NCBI GenBank assembly: GCA_963931865.1
Contig: OZ007507.1
Location: 14,504,450 to 14,568,449 of the forward strand
Source: Axinella damicornis
Taxonomy: Eukaryota > Porifera > Demospongiae > Axinellida > Axinellidae
Length of the DNA: 64,000 bases
Direction of reading: 5' to 3'
Under the pieces are notes generated by a model, which was given only the letters and a program-made list of their open reading frames with translations, searched no databases and had not been told where the DNA came from. Shown here one piece after another: positions 31,397-42,152 of the stretch (position 1 is the stretch's first letter; each line of letters begins with the position of its first letter). Position numbers and translations under genes: made by a program.

Positions 31397-34300
31397 CTGC
31401 ATGACATTGAGAGTGCAGAGGTCCCATGTAATATGCTCTCCAGAGTGATGCATGGTATGGTAAGTGTCCTGTCACACGAGGTAGTCTATCATGTCCATGT
31501 ATAGGTCTAGTCTCGTGGGCCACATATCCTACATATCTCACCAGTGTCCCGTAGGTCTTGTCAGCTAGCAGAGGATCAGCTGAGGTGGGTGGTTTACCAT
31601 GCTGCAGAGTGCTGTATGCCTCTTCCTGAACAGTCAACAGAAGAAAGGATACTTGAAACTTGAGCACACAACTTGACACAAGTATACGTAGGAATTTTCT
31701 TCCAGAAACCTACTGCCAATACTTAATTGTTTGTCTAATGAATTTCCTGACTGGTTTTCTTCTGAAATCAAAGTTCAAAGACACTGTGGATGGGTAGCAG
31801 CACTAGCTGTGGGACATAGAGATGCAAGACTCTGGCTACGCAAGACTACGTATCCCAGAGCTGCCACCAGCATTGGGGCGTTCATTTAGTAAATCCTCAG
31901 GTTCAGAAGTCTCTCGGTTGCCCCACCCACCCCTTCCACAGGCTACACTACCAGCAGCGGAATGTTCACAGCACCCTAGTGTTGCAGATAATGCCATTTA
32001 GAGACCAACCGATGCCACGGGACTTGTATCTCAAGTTGTCGCTCCATGAAAACAACGTAGTCAGGATACCTTAACTAAATTGGAATGGCTGCTTTACACA
32101 GATGGACTTCTCCCACCTGACGGATCAAGTTCCCAGTTTCTTCACTAAGCACCTTTCTCCGAGATTTTTTGTAGCTTTGGGAAGCCACATGATCTGTCTG
32201 GGTGACTTTGTAATAGTAGGTGCAAAGTCAACTTAAGGGCACCGGTACTGGACGTACGGTATGCATCAAGATTCGAAAACTTTTCCAACATTTGCTGCAA
32301 ACTGGAAGGCTTCTTCCGAAGAGCACTGGCTTTGTACATACCAATGTTCAGTGCAGCTTCACATATGGATCTTCCATAACTGCGCTTAGGTCTTCCGGTG
32401 CTGCGTTTGTCACGGACGGATGCAGTCAAGCAGCGTTGACGCGGTTGCAGCTGTGAGCCTGTGACTATGGAATATTGTTAATGGAGGGGTATACAGGTAT
32501 TAGAAGAGAAGCTAGTAGGGCACTTCAATTATACATGTAGGTATCAGTACAATGTAATTATTACCTCTTTCGGTTCATCAACAATTTTCTTGGTTTTCTT
32601 GCTCTTCTTTCCTTGGACAGGATTTGGTTTTAGTTCATGTTCCTCATGTCTAAAGGAAAATCACATAGCCACTGCATAACACGTTACAGCAATGAATCGT
32701 ACATGTCCTAGTGGCTCCAGAATATAATGGTTCAAGTTCCACTAGGACCATGCAGCTGTCCGGTCAGACTTGAACTTCCTTGTACACACGTTCACACACA
32801 GTGCAACTGGACCATACACTATCATGAAGTACTTGGCTTTGGAAGCACGTGTACATATGTCATACTCTGTATAGCCATGTACGTAGGTGTGGTGACAAAT
32901 GAGAAATTCTGCATAGTACTACTTTCCTGTGAAACGTCCAACTTTATAGCTAAAATCTACCAGAACTTTAAAGACCCACCAGGAAACCTCACGGTGTGAG
33001 GAGTATGGAGTACGTTAGCCTCGTTTCCACGCCCGAGACGGCGAGGAGAAAAGGGCCTGGTTTCCACTGTTTGCGCATGCGCTAAATAGTGGTGGAATTC
33101 CACCGGCACCATGGATGTTTGATTATGTTTGTACACTCGTGACGTTGAAGTGGATAACGTGATCCGTACAGTTTATTAGCTAGCGAGTGGCGTGTGTTAC
33201 AACAGCTCTCGATCGTGTTCTCCTATGTCCTCAGGCGGCAAGGCGCTCCTGAATTGAGCTAGAACAGTGACCTGCGATTGAACGATGGGATGTTTTCTTG
33301 TGGCTACCGTTGCACCGACCGGGTGGAGTCAGTATGCTACCACTGCCTACCAGACTCTTCCGTTTGTTTTGAATAATGAATCTCGGGTAAGTCTGTTGCT
33401 GGTGGCAGTGCAATTGTGGTTGTGTCGCCTCTCATCTCGCAGATCGAGGACCAGTGTAGCAAAATAGGTAGCGTCAAACCCTCGATCATGTGACTATGAA
33501 GACGTCATTTGCATGTGCTTCGGTTACAGATAATTAAGCGCATGCGCAAACAGTGGAAACCAGGCTCTTTTCTCCTCCCTCTCTCGGGCCTGGGAACAAG
33601 GCTAGGAGTATGTACATGTACCTTCTTTTTTAACTCCCCATATTACCCACAAACACACACATGCAATGAACTGGCTTGGCTCAGTGAACATACTTTCCAT
33701 CAGTTTCCTCTGTGCCACCTGCATAATATGTACAGAGAAAACACATGAATCCTTGGTGGCTGCATGTACTAGTCATGTGTACATGAAAATATAACTCTGG
33801 TCAGGAGGGAATATCAGTGTCAACCTCCTGGCCCATCCTAAAATGAAATAGAAAGAATCAAGGGAGGAGGGTTTGGAAAAGTTGGGTATGGTAAACTTTG
33901 TGGAATTTCATACGGCCGGAATCTGATTGGTTGCTTGGCTTGTAATATGATGATTGGAATATTCATGGCCCACTGTTTGATTACGATTCACTGGTCTGCT
34001 TTTATATTGTACCTTGTTTCTTGTACATGCAGTACACGATGATGGCAAATGGGATTCCAACCACAGTCAGACAGAGGAGGACTATCATCACCACTGTACA
34101 GCAGGCAGCACCTGTGGGGAGTATATCTTTGTTAGATCAGTGTATACATATAATAAAAACGTAACAAAGGAGATTCAAACAATCCTGTAAGTGAGGTAGC
34201 ATTGCCAATATGAATGCATTGATGTATATAAAGGGAAGCAAGTGTGAGCCGTTAACTAGCCACATTGGGTCAGGCAAGGTCCAGATATGGGTCAGTGAGC

Positions 34301-37292
34301 CAGCGGTAGGAGGCAAAAGCATCTTCGGAATAACTACGGTAGCCACACAGGACGTTTCCCCATCCTTTGGCCAAACAATATGAAGCAACAGGCACAGACC
34401 TCCCTCACTGGCATGTCTGAGAGGGGGTAGGTGGTAAGACTATGATCAACAGTAGAAGAGTTTGGAGCAACAATGGATTCCCCAGCAACAGGAAGTCACC
34501 ACAGCAGAGACAGACAAGCAGAGAGAAGGCTGCAGCATGACCACTAGCTACAGTGTTAGAGGTGTGTGTCTCAAGCATTGAACAACAGAAGCCAATGAGT
34601 TAGAGACGTGAACTGCCAACCTCATCAATGATTATAACAAAGACGAAGACCACTACTTCTCTAATGGTTGCAGTTATGGGGCTACGTATGGCAACTGAGA
34701 CAGCGAGAGTGCTTTCATCTGCTGATGCAGGTCTTGCAGACCACATGGTGTGCTGAACCAGTGGGTATGTGTATACGCCATGTGTGATGTCTCTCTACAA
34801 CTAGAGGTGCTCAGCAGAGCATGTACCCCGTGCGCAACTTTGACTTGACAGCTATCCACCGATTATTCATACAGCATGCACGATGAGCTAGCTAGGCCAC
34901 GATTTACAGCGATATCAGCATGCAGAATGAGATACCGTAAGTTGTGGCAGTAATGTTAGAAATAGGGTGTGGTCAAGTTGTATAAATTAGAAGCACGACT
35001 TTCACGCAGCTTTTCTCGGCCTCTCGAGTAGATCTCTGGTCTGTGAGTTACGTAGATGCTAGTATTTTCTGAATTCTGACACTTCTATCCTGAAATAAGC
35101 CTTCAACAAGGACTTCACTGCTCAAACCGCTCTACATCTATGGATAGACTGACAGGACAGACTGACAGACAAACCAATCACTCTACCCCCTGCTGTGCAT
35201 GCGCACGGGGTAATAACATTGTAATGTTCCTGTTCCAATGAGTGCACACACAGCAACCTACCTACCCATCATCAGCTGCACTCATTGCAACAGCAGTCAA
35301 TGAATATTCATTTACTAACATTATGTCACTGTGGTTAGCAACCTACCCACCATCAGTTGCACTCACGCTACACAGCAACAATACACAACACATCTGATGC
35401 ATTTACAAGCTCATTTGCTCAGGCTCACCCCACAATGTATTGCATTTCGCTATTATTATTACTGACATTGGACAGCAGCACATCTAACCACAGTGACATT
35501 GTTAGCTGTACACTACGTATACAAGAATATTGATGTCCAATATGCCACTAATACTACGGTACTACGTACTGCATGTCATTGCTTACCTCTTCCAACCTTC
35601 CTGACGTATAACAATATGGGAACGAATGGGATCCCAATCAGAGACAGACAAAGGAGGACTATCATCACCAGTGTCATCACCACTGTACAGCAAGTAGCAC
35701 CTGTGGGGAGTAAATCAATGGGAGTTGACATAGTGCACACCTCAATTGAAGGTGCTAGCAACATAATTTTAATAGTGTCGGTAGCTCTTGCGGAAATAGA
35801 GAAAACCTCCAAATTCGGGGCTGAATGCCAGAGTTCTCTGGAGTCAAAGTTTGTACCGCTAGTTGACCTCCAACAATACCTACGTAAGTTATAGAACAAG
35901 TGCAAACTACATGTATGAGCTTTCCAATATCGGAATAGCAAGTATCGGTAAAATTGGTATTGGTGGAACACTACTCCCAAGTATCCTCTGGGTCACCATC
36001 TCACTCCATTAGCCAAAGTGAAATGGCTTCTAGTCTCCCTCTGGCAGGCAGGAACGTTCCTAGTCAATAGCAGCCACCCTCTGACCTTTGCTTCTACTTG
36101 TTCATTCTTGATGGCTGACAAAAAATTGCAGAGGGTATGTCTCTAGGGGCTCACGGACCTACCTCTTCAATGGCTACAGCGATAAACACTAGTGCATGGC
36201 AACAACAAAGATGTCGATACAGTGAACGTGCCTTCATCAGTTGATGCCACCCGGCACTAATCGTTCACAATGCTGACATAAAATTTACACTCTCAAATAG
36301 AAAAATAGAATGCATACAGATACGTAATTACCACTGCAAGGCAACTAAGCGGCTGCAATGACTGCACACATCAAAGCAACTTATGCTTGACTTCTATTGT
36401 CGGCCCCACTGATGCTTCACAGTTACAATACACCAGTTATAGCATTGTGCATACTCCAAGCATGCTGAGACTCACCCCACAATGCATTGCATTGGGTCAT
36501 TACTAAACCCTGGCCAGGTGTGGGATGGGACGGGAGTGGGACAGAATGTCCCTAGGCCCGTTCTGGCTATTGATAATTATATAGAACTACAGTGTACGAT
36601 TTATGAAAGCTGGTGGTCATGACACAACATGATGGCAGTTCCTCACATTTTTGAGATGGCTGTTTTTGACGTTTCACAACCCAGATCCTGTAGACAACCC
36701 AGACCATGGCTGCTGTGGCATAAACGAAGGCCAAAATGGAGAAAACAAATCCTGAGATGACCAGGTTATCACGACGGTCACGCCAAAGTGAAATATCATC
36801 TGAGAGGAGAGAGTGTAACTATCAATCTTGCTAGCACTGCATATTAGTGACCACATACGTATGCATAGATATGCATGCTAATTTTTCTATGGCTAAGCAG
36901 AACTCACATATGTAGCAACACAAAAGGCATACGTATACATACGTACAAGAGCTATGAAGAGCATTTTTTAACTCTTGATTTTGTCCATCCCTACTGCTGG
37001 GGGAAATGATGCAAAAACACCAGTCACCGATGGAACTAAATTCAGCTTCTAAATGAATGGAGGTGGGGGTGGGGGGTGGGGGGGGGGGGTGTTCTCCGCC
37101 AACTGCACAAAGTCTTGCAATGAGGGGTGCAGGGAGGAGGGAGGGGGAAGCTGGAACTGAGATACTTCCACTTACCGAACATTGGGTTGGATGCCACCAC
37201 TCCGACAGCAATCCAGAGTGCCACTCCAGTTGCAGAGAAAACAGCAGCAACGGTCAGCAGAGAGAGGTGCAGAAATATCCACCATTGTACCA
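31289..37292 (-). CDS. gene F: multi-pass membrane protein with Tyr-rich tail (gene-level entry)
   Basis: This is the minus-strand paralogue of gene B. Exons encode hydrophobic segment 1 (117 nt), segment 2 (153 nt), segment 3 twice (114 and 99 nt), a Lys-rich exon (85 nt) and two Tyr-containing exons (84 and 108 nt). The tail holds EEAYSTL, DKTYGTL, GDLYSKT and DSTYSHF. No micro-exon equal to that of gene B was found, yet the Lys-rich exon enters in phase 2, so a small exon must be missing from my model. The first exon enters in phase 1 and has no ATG, so something lies upstream: the TM exon at 41880-42152 (phase 1 out, 4.6 kb away) fits. I see no stop codon for the 3' end. Confidence 0.65.
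31542..31625 (-). CDS. gene F exon: tail with two YxxL motifs
   Basis: The exon is 84 nt, phase 0-0, acceptor gactgttcag and donor gtgaga. It encodes EEAYSTLQHGKPPTSADPLL then ADKTYGTL. Both Tyr have an acidic residue at -3 and Leu at +3, as in ITAM half-sites, but they are separated by 17 residues, more than the usual 6 to 12. It is homologous to the gene B exon at 18943. Confidence 0.8.
31700..32564. other. intron of gene F with MITE remnant
   Basis: About 32145-32430 resembles the GGTACG-type elements at 46664-47008 and 54267-54556 (shared ATGCATCAAGATTCG, GAAGGCTTCTTCCGAAGAGC and GTGCAGCTTCAC), but the ends are degraded. The rest shows nothing recognisable. Confidence 0.5.
32565..32649 (-). 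CDS. gene F exon: Lys-rich tail segment
   Basis: The exon is 85 nt, phase 2 in and phase 0 out, acceptor cctttag and donor gtaata. It encodes HEEHELKPNPVQGKKSKKTK followed by KIVDEPKE. A cluster of eight Lys suggests membrane-proximal contact with acidic lipids or a sorting signal. It corresponds in phase and position to the 43-nt exons of gene B, with 14 extra codons. Confidence 0.7.
33016..33604. mobile_element. MITE with TAGCCTCGT-type TIR
   Basis: The ends TAGCCTCGTTTCCACGCCCG and CGGGCCTGGGAACAAGGCTA contain inner inverted parts such as GGCCTGGTTTCCACTGTTTGCGCATGCGC. Flanks are GGAGTACGT at left and GGAGTATGT at right, a 9-bp target duplication with one mismatch. It lies in a gene F intron. 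Confidence 0.85.
34013..34111 (-). CDS. gene F exon: hydrophobic segment 3, downstream copy
   Basis: The exon is 99 nt, phase 1-1, acceptor ctccccacag and donor gtacaa. It encodes AACCTVVMIVLLCLTVVGIP then FAIIVYCMYKKQ. It is closer to the gene B exon (14556-14660) in its end (FAIIV) and donor than is the upstream copy. Either copy keeps frame, so they may be mutually exclusive. Confidence 0.85.
35587..35700 (-). CDS. gene F exon: hydrophobic segment 3, upstream copy
   Basis: The exon is 114 nt, phase 1-1, acceptor ctccccacag and donor gtaagc. It encodes ATCCTVVMTLVMIVLLCLSL followed by IGIPFVPILLYVRKVGR. It differs from the downstream copy by a 4-residue insertion (MTLV) and a different, more basic end. 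Confidence 0.85.
36647..36799 (-). CDS. gene F exon: hydrophobic segment 2
   Basis: The exon is 153 nt, phase 1-1, acceptor ctctcag and donor gtgagg. It encodes DDISLWRDRRDN followed by LVISGFVFSILAFVYATAAM and a basic end WVVKRQKQPSQK. It is homologous to 13945-14079, with six more codons in the basic end. Confidence 0.88.
37176..37292 (-). CDS. gene F exon: hydrophobic segment 1
   Basis: The exon is 117 nt, phase 1-1, acceptor cctctttgcag and donor gtaagt. It encodes VQWWIFLHLSLLTVAAVFSA then TGVALWIAVGVVASNPMF. It has no in-frame ATG at its start, unlike the gene B exon, so it must be internal. Confidence 0.85.
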
Positions 37293-38366
37293 CTGCAAAG
37301 AGGTTAGGTGGAGGCAGCATGGAGAGTTGGAGGACTCTAACTAGTATACCCCGGTACGTAGAGAATACAGATAATCAGATCTGACTGTGATTTACATAAG
37401 CAACAGGCAATAGCTGTTGTATGTGTGCAATTATTCAGAAATGGCATACTTCCGTGACATCTCCGGCGATATTGATACACATTGAACATGTGCTATCGCG
37501 TATACTGTGTTCATGTATGGCCGTATTCAAGGTGTGGGAGTGACCGCTTACTGTATATACAACAACTTTCTGATTGCATATTGTGAAGCTGAAGAGGTGG
37601 GGCCAAACGTTATGAAAATAGCTAGAGAAAACAGCCGAAACAATAGTCACGACGCCTGTGAAGCATATAAATGGTGGGTTTTCTAGCGGTCATCTTGAAG
37701 TATGAAGTTTCCAAATGAAGTACGTTTCCTGTTCTTGATAGGACTCTGAGATCATGAAGAGGTGGGGCCAATCTTATGAATAGTTAGTAGGAAATAGTCG
37801 AAATAACAGTGAAACAAAGCACCTTGACTTCAGGCATGTACACATAGAGCAGTTTTTTGCTATTTGCTATTGTTTGACTCTGCTTTCGATGGTTTTTGAG
37901 GGTCTATGTGGCGAGATTTCAATGTTTTTCACACACGACAGACAGATGACTGACAGACGGACAAAATCAATTGCTTAACCCCGCTTTGTGCATGTGCGCG
38001 CAGGGTAATGAATATAAGCCACGCCTCAAAGTCAACAAACTAGATGAGATGTAGCCACATTTTCTATTGACGGCCAATAGTTAGCAAAAGGGCCACAACC
38101 ATGAGCAGAGATATGCTGTGGTTGCAGGGACAGATGACTGTTCTCAGCTTCTTCTGTACAGAGGCCTTGGGAAAGAAACTATATGAGTGTCAATGAGTTT
38201 CCCTGCCTAGCCGATTAATTTGGCACGTGCTCTGAGCGGATCAGGAACTTGGTGATCTTGTCAGCAGGTAACACACTCATGGCTTTGGCTTTTCAGAGCT
38301 AGGACAGTTACGTATGGCTCTCAGATTTCCAGCACAGCTACTAGTTAACGTAAACTGGAGTTCAGT

Positions 38367-38438
38367 TAGCCTCGTTCCCAGGCCCTGTCCAGCTTTTCAC
38401 CGCTTGCAAAAGCTGGGCGGGGCCTGGGAATGAGGCTT
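38367..38438. mobile_element. 72-bp mini-MITE with TAGCCTCGT TIR
   Basis: Almost the whole element is an inverted repeat: TAGCCTCGTTCCCAGGCCCT against GGGGCCTGGGAATGAGGCTT, with AGCTTTT/AAAAGCT inside. The flanks GAGTTCAGT and TGGTTCAGT look like a 9-bp target duplication with two changes. It is the smallest member of the family in this window. Confidence 0.8.
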
Positions 38439-38564
38439 TGGTTCAGTTGTGTCATGAGGTTTCAGCAGTGGAGAATAACCATCGAAGGGTCGCCCATGCA
38501 CTGTGGTAGTTACTGTTGGCATAAACAATAGGGCTTTCATTTAAGTTAGTAGGTTAGGCACAAG

Positions 38565-41345
38565 ACTATCACATATCAGAGAACGTGGTAGCGTTCTCTA
38601 TTTAGGGATGGCCAAGGAAATTTCAATTTTACCATACTGATGCACCAGCAGGATAACGGCCAAAGAAGCTACAACCCCTCAAACCAAGCATGCAGACAGA
38701 ATGATACTGCCTAGCAGTTCACAAAAACACTCACAAACGTACCTTAGAGTAGGCGGGAGTCGATGAACATGTCGCGGAGAAAAGTCCGATTTCGTCATCT
38801 TCTTTCTTCTTCTTTCTTTCTTTCTCATAACAAAACTTTGCCCAAGGATAGATTACCAACTAAGCCATTTCTTGAGCTAATTTACGTACAGGACACACCG
38901 CTATCGCCGTAGTACTCGCCATGACCACGTTTGTCTGCAAACTGGCAAGACCAGCAGTTTTAGCTAGCTACGATGGTATTATAGCACAACGCCATTTTGA
39001 GGCAATGAGGTCACGTTTTCGCCAATTGCGCATGCGCAATCCAAAATGCAAGCACATTTTTGTGTTCTTTTGCTTGTGACTATGCCATCATGGAGGCGTG
39101 GCTTTCTTTTCATGACGTAACTACAGTGCAGAACTGTGAGGCTAGAGTTTTGGATTTCCATTGCAAGCACATGACCTACACGGCTGCCATCGAGCTCTCT
39201 GATCTGATGAAGGGTGAATGCCCCACCCCTTCATCTGCGAAGGCAACAATAAACATTGATCACAACAGCAACATCAAAAAATATTAATGCAAACTGCATT
39301 AAAGCCTGCTCAGTGCCCAGCAGAAGGTCCACGTCCATCAAGAGAGACCATCGCAGCTTTGTTGTTGACATGGTGATCGCCTCGTAGTCTCGGGCCTAGG
39401 GACGAGGCTAACATGGTGATTAAGTAACAACACCAGTCTGGCATACATCCAGTTCCCCCGTACCCTTATGGTGACGTCATGTTGTACGTACCATGACTAA
39501 GAAGTTACGCATTTCATGCGCTCGAAAAAGTACGCAAACTAGTGGCAAAAAATTTTCTGCTAAAAATAAAAAGGATTTAGTGATGGCCTGTCACATTCGG
39601 AATTATTCCACCCCTCGAAAAAGCTAAGAAACAAGGAGAAATGCCTTTAACCAGGCTCAGTCACATCCCCTCCCTAAATTCTTTGCAGTCACAACCTTCT
39701 CTGTCACTGTAAAATGTAACCACTTTCCTTTCTTTAGTGGTTCCGTTGTTGATAGTGGCTGTGTCTGCTGGTGCTGGTTACAACTACTACGACATAAGAC
39801 AGATCGCTTAGTAAGTATTTATCTGCAAGATTGAAATCAATAACAGTCACAAATGATTATCCATAGATACACACAATGGCTAGCTATAAATATACTGTGC
39901 CAATCATATCCCATAATGACAAGAAGGACTAATGCTGTACATAACCACTGTTGTGCATGAGCAGATGTTTCAATCTTGGTAACATATCCAGTCTGCATGA
40001 CTATATCAGAGAACGCGATATCGTTCTCTATTTAGGGATGGCCAAGGAATTTCGAATTTACCATACTGATGCACTAGCAGGAAAACGGCAAAAGAAGCTA
40101 CAAAGGCCCAAACCAAGCACGCAAACAGAATGACACTGCCTAGCAGTTCACAAAAACACTCTTAAACGTACCTGAGAGTACGCAGGAGTCGAGAGACAAG
40201 TCACTGAAAATTCCGATTTCGTCATCTTCTTTCTTTCTTCTTCTTCTTTCTCATAGTCAAGCATAGCTCACCAACGGAAGGAGTCCTTGAGCTCATTTAA
40301 GCACAGAACAACACCGCTTTCTCTGCAGTAGAGTCTTTGAGCCCTTTTGTCTGCGAACTGGCAAGAACAGCAGTTTTAGCTAGCTACAAAATTCTAGCAC
40401 GACGCCATTTTGCAATGAGGCATGGCAACCAGAGGTCACACGTTCAAAGGTCAAAGGTCAATGCCAATTGCACATGCGCAGTTCACATCCAAGCGCATGT
40501 TGTGTTCTTTTGCTTGTGATGACTGCATCTGACACACTTACTGAATCCTTGTCAATCCATCATCTGGTGGGGTCACTACCGCTGAGAGAACTTTTAACCA
40601 ACCTATTCTTGTCAAGATCTGTCCCATCATGGGAGCGTGGCTTTCTTTTCATGTTGTAGCTACAGTGCAGAACATGTACCAATACTGACCAGTACTGTGA
40701 GGCTGGAGTTTTGAACTTAATTATGTGGAGCCATTGCAAGTACGAGACCTATAATTATGACTGTCGACATCGAGCTCTATGATCTGATGAGGCCCCGCCA
40801 CCTCCCATGCAAAGACTACAGCTAAACATTGATCACAACTAGCTAGAGCAACATGGGCATGCAACAATATTATCAAAACTAGAGGTGCTCAGCAGAGCGC
40901 GTACCCCGTGCGCAACTTTGACTTGACAGCTATAGGCCTACCACCGACTATTCATACAGCATGCACGATGAGCTAGCTAGGCCACGATTTACAGCGATAT
41001 CAGCATGCAGAATGAGATACCGTAAGTTGTGGCAGTAATGTTAGAAAGAGGGTGTGGTCAAGTTGTATAAATTAGAAGCACGACTTTCACGCAGCTTTTC
41101 TCAGCCTCTCGAGTAGATTTCTGGTCTGTGAGTTACATAGACCCTAGTATTTTCTGAATTCTGACACTTCTATGCTGAAATAAGCCTTCAACAAGGCCTT
41201 CACTGCTCAAACCGCTCTACATCTATGGACAGACTGACAGGACAGACTGACAGACAAACCGATCACTCTACCCCCTGCTGCGCATGCGCACGGGCTAATG
41301 AAGCATCAAAGCCTGCTCAATGCCCAGCAGAAGGTCCACAATGAC
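38565..41345. repeat. duplicated block (38565-39300 and 39995-41345)
   Basis: Both copies run CAGAGAACG, TTCTCTATTTAGGGATGGCCAA, CTGCCTAGCAGTTCACAAAAACACTC, a CTTCTTTC-rich tract, CTTTTGCTTGTGA, TAAACATTGATCACAAC and GCCTGCTCA(G/A)TGCCCAGCAGAAGGTCCAC, at about 85 percent identity. The second is longer because of a 417-bp MITE at 40880-41296 and an extra piece near 40540-40620. Confidence 0.85.
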
Positions 41346-41561
41346 ATCCATCACCTACATACAGCAACCTGTTGATAATAAATAGACTGCAAACCAAAAG
41401 GTATAATTATTCATTAACATAGTGCCACCCTGAAGTGGGTGTTTGGTGGGTGGATGACATGCATCACCTTTGTACTTTGCAAAGACCAAGGGAGCAGTTG
41501 TATGCATGATAGACACTGCACTCTGCAAATTGGTTGCTATGTTTCCCAATTACAAGATTTC

Positions 41562-41850
41562 ACTAGAGGCAAAAAATTTTCTCCCAAAAATTAAAAAGGA
41601 TTTAGTAATGGCCTGTCACATTTGGAATTATTCAAACTCCCGAAAAAGCTAAGAAACAAAGAGAATGCCATTAACCAGGCTCAGTCCTATCCCATTGAAA
41701 GATGTCAAATTTAGGGATGGGATGGGACTGAGTCTGGTTAATGGCATTCTCCTTGTTTCTTAGCTTTTTCGGGAGTTTGAATAATTCCGAATGTGACAGG
41801 CCATCACTAAATCCTTTTTAATTTTTGGGATAAAATTTTTTGCCTCTAGT
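41562..41850. mobile_element. foldback element with ACTAGAGGC ends
   Basis: Arms of about 130 bp (ACTAGAGGCAAAAAATTTT to CTCAGTCCTATCCCAT) are near-perfect inverted copies around a core of about 25 bp. One arm alone is found at about 39527-39700. It lies just 3' of the TM exon of gene E. Confidence 0.92.
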
Positions 41851-41879
41851 ACACATATAACTTCATGTGCACAGCTTAC

Positions 41880-42152
41880 CCATTTTCCAAAGGCACGAGA
41901 TCACAATCCCAGTGACGATGAGTACTATGGCAACCAGCAGGGCAATGGCACCAATCACAATCAGAGCAATGCTAATTGGCGGTAGAAGTGGAGATGGGTC
42001 TGCAGGAATTGGGAATAGCCATGTATTCAGTGTAGAACTGTTACCAGATGCAGGCTTTTGACACTGAGGTTGAAGACCATTTCTACATGTAATGGCCTCT
42101 ATTATTTTGTAGTGCTCTGGGCTTTCACACACAGCTCTTTGCCACTTTTGTA
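41880..42152 (-). CDS. gene E exon: stalk and transmembrane segment
   Basis: The exon is 273 nt (91 codons), phase 1-1, acceptor gtttacag and donor gtaagc. It encodes QKWQRAVCESPEHYKII, three further Cys (TCRNG, QCQKP), a Pro-rich stalk and a segment of about 29 residues from ISIALIVIGAIALL to VIS, then CLWKM. The Cys pattern is not a Sushi that I can recognise. Confidence 0.82.

Larger units (their letters stand above)
34801..41296. mobile_element. MITE pair of about 415 bp (34801-35212 and 40880-41296)
   Basis: Two copies in the same orientation, about 95 percent identical, begin CTAGAGGTGCTCAGCAGAGC and end GCATGCGCACGGGGTAAT. GTACCCCGTGCGCA near the left end is inverted as TGCGCACGGGGTA at the right. 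The CAGACTGACAGACAAACC tract and GGGGTA end relate them to the 2033-2952 family. The first sits inside the duplicated segment of gene F, and the second interrupts a copy of the 38.6 kb repeat. Confidence 0.88.
37293..41879. other. 4.6 kb repeat-filled intron or intergenic DNA
   Basis: It contains a truncated copy of the 2033-2952 MITE (about 37442-38008), a 72-bp MITE at 38367-38438, a duplicated block (38565-39300 and 39995-41345), half of a foldback element (about 39527-39700), a nested MITE (40880-41296) and a full foldback element (41562-41850). No exon was recognised. Confidence 0.6.
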
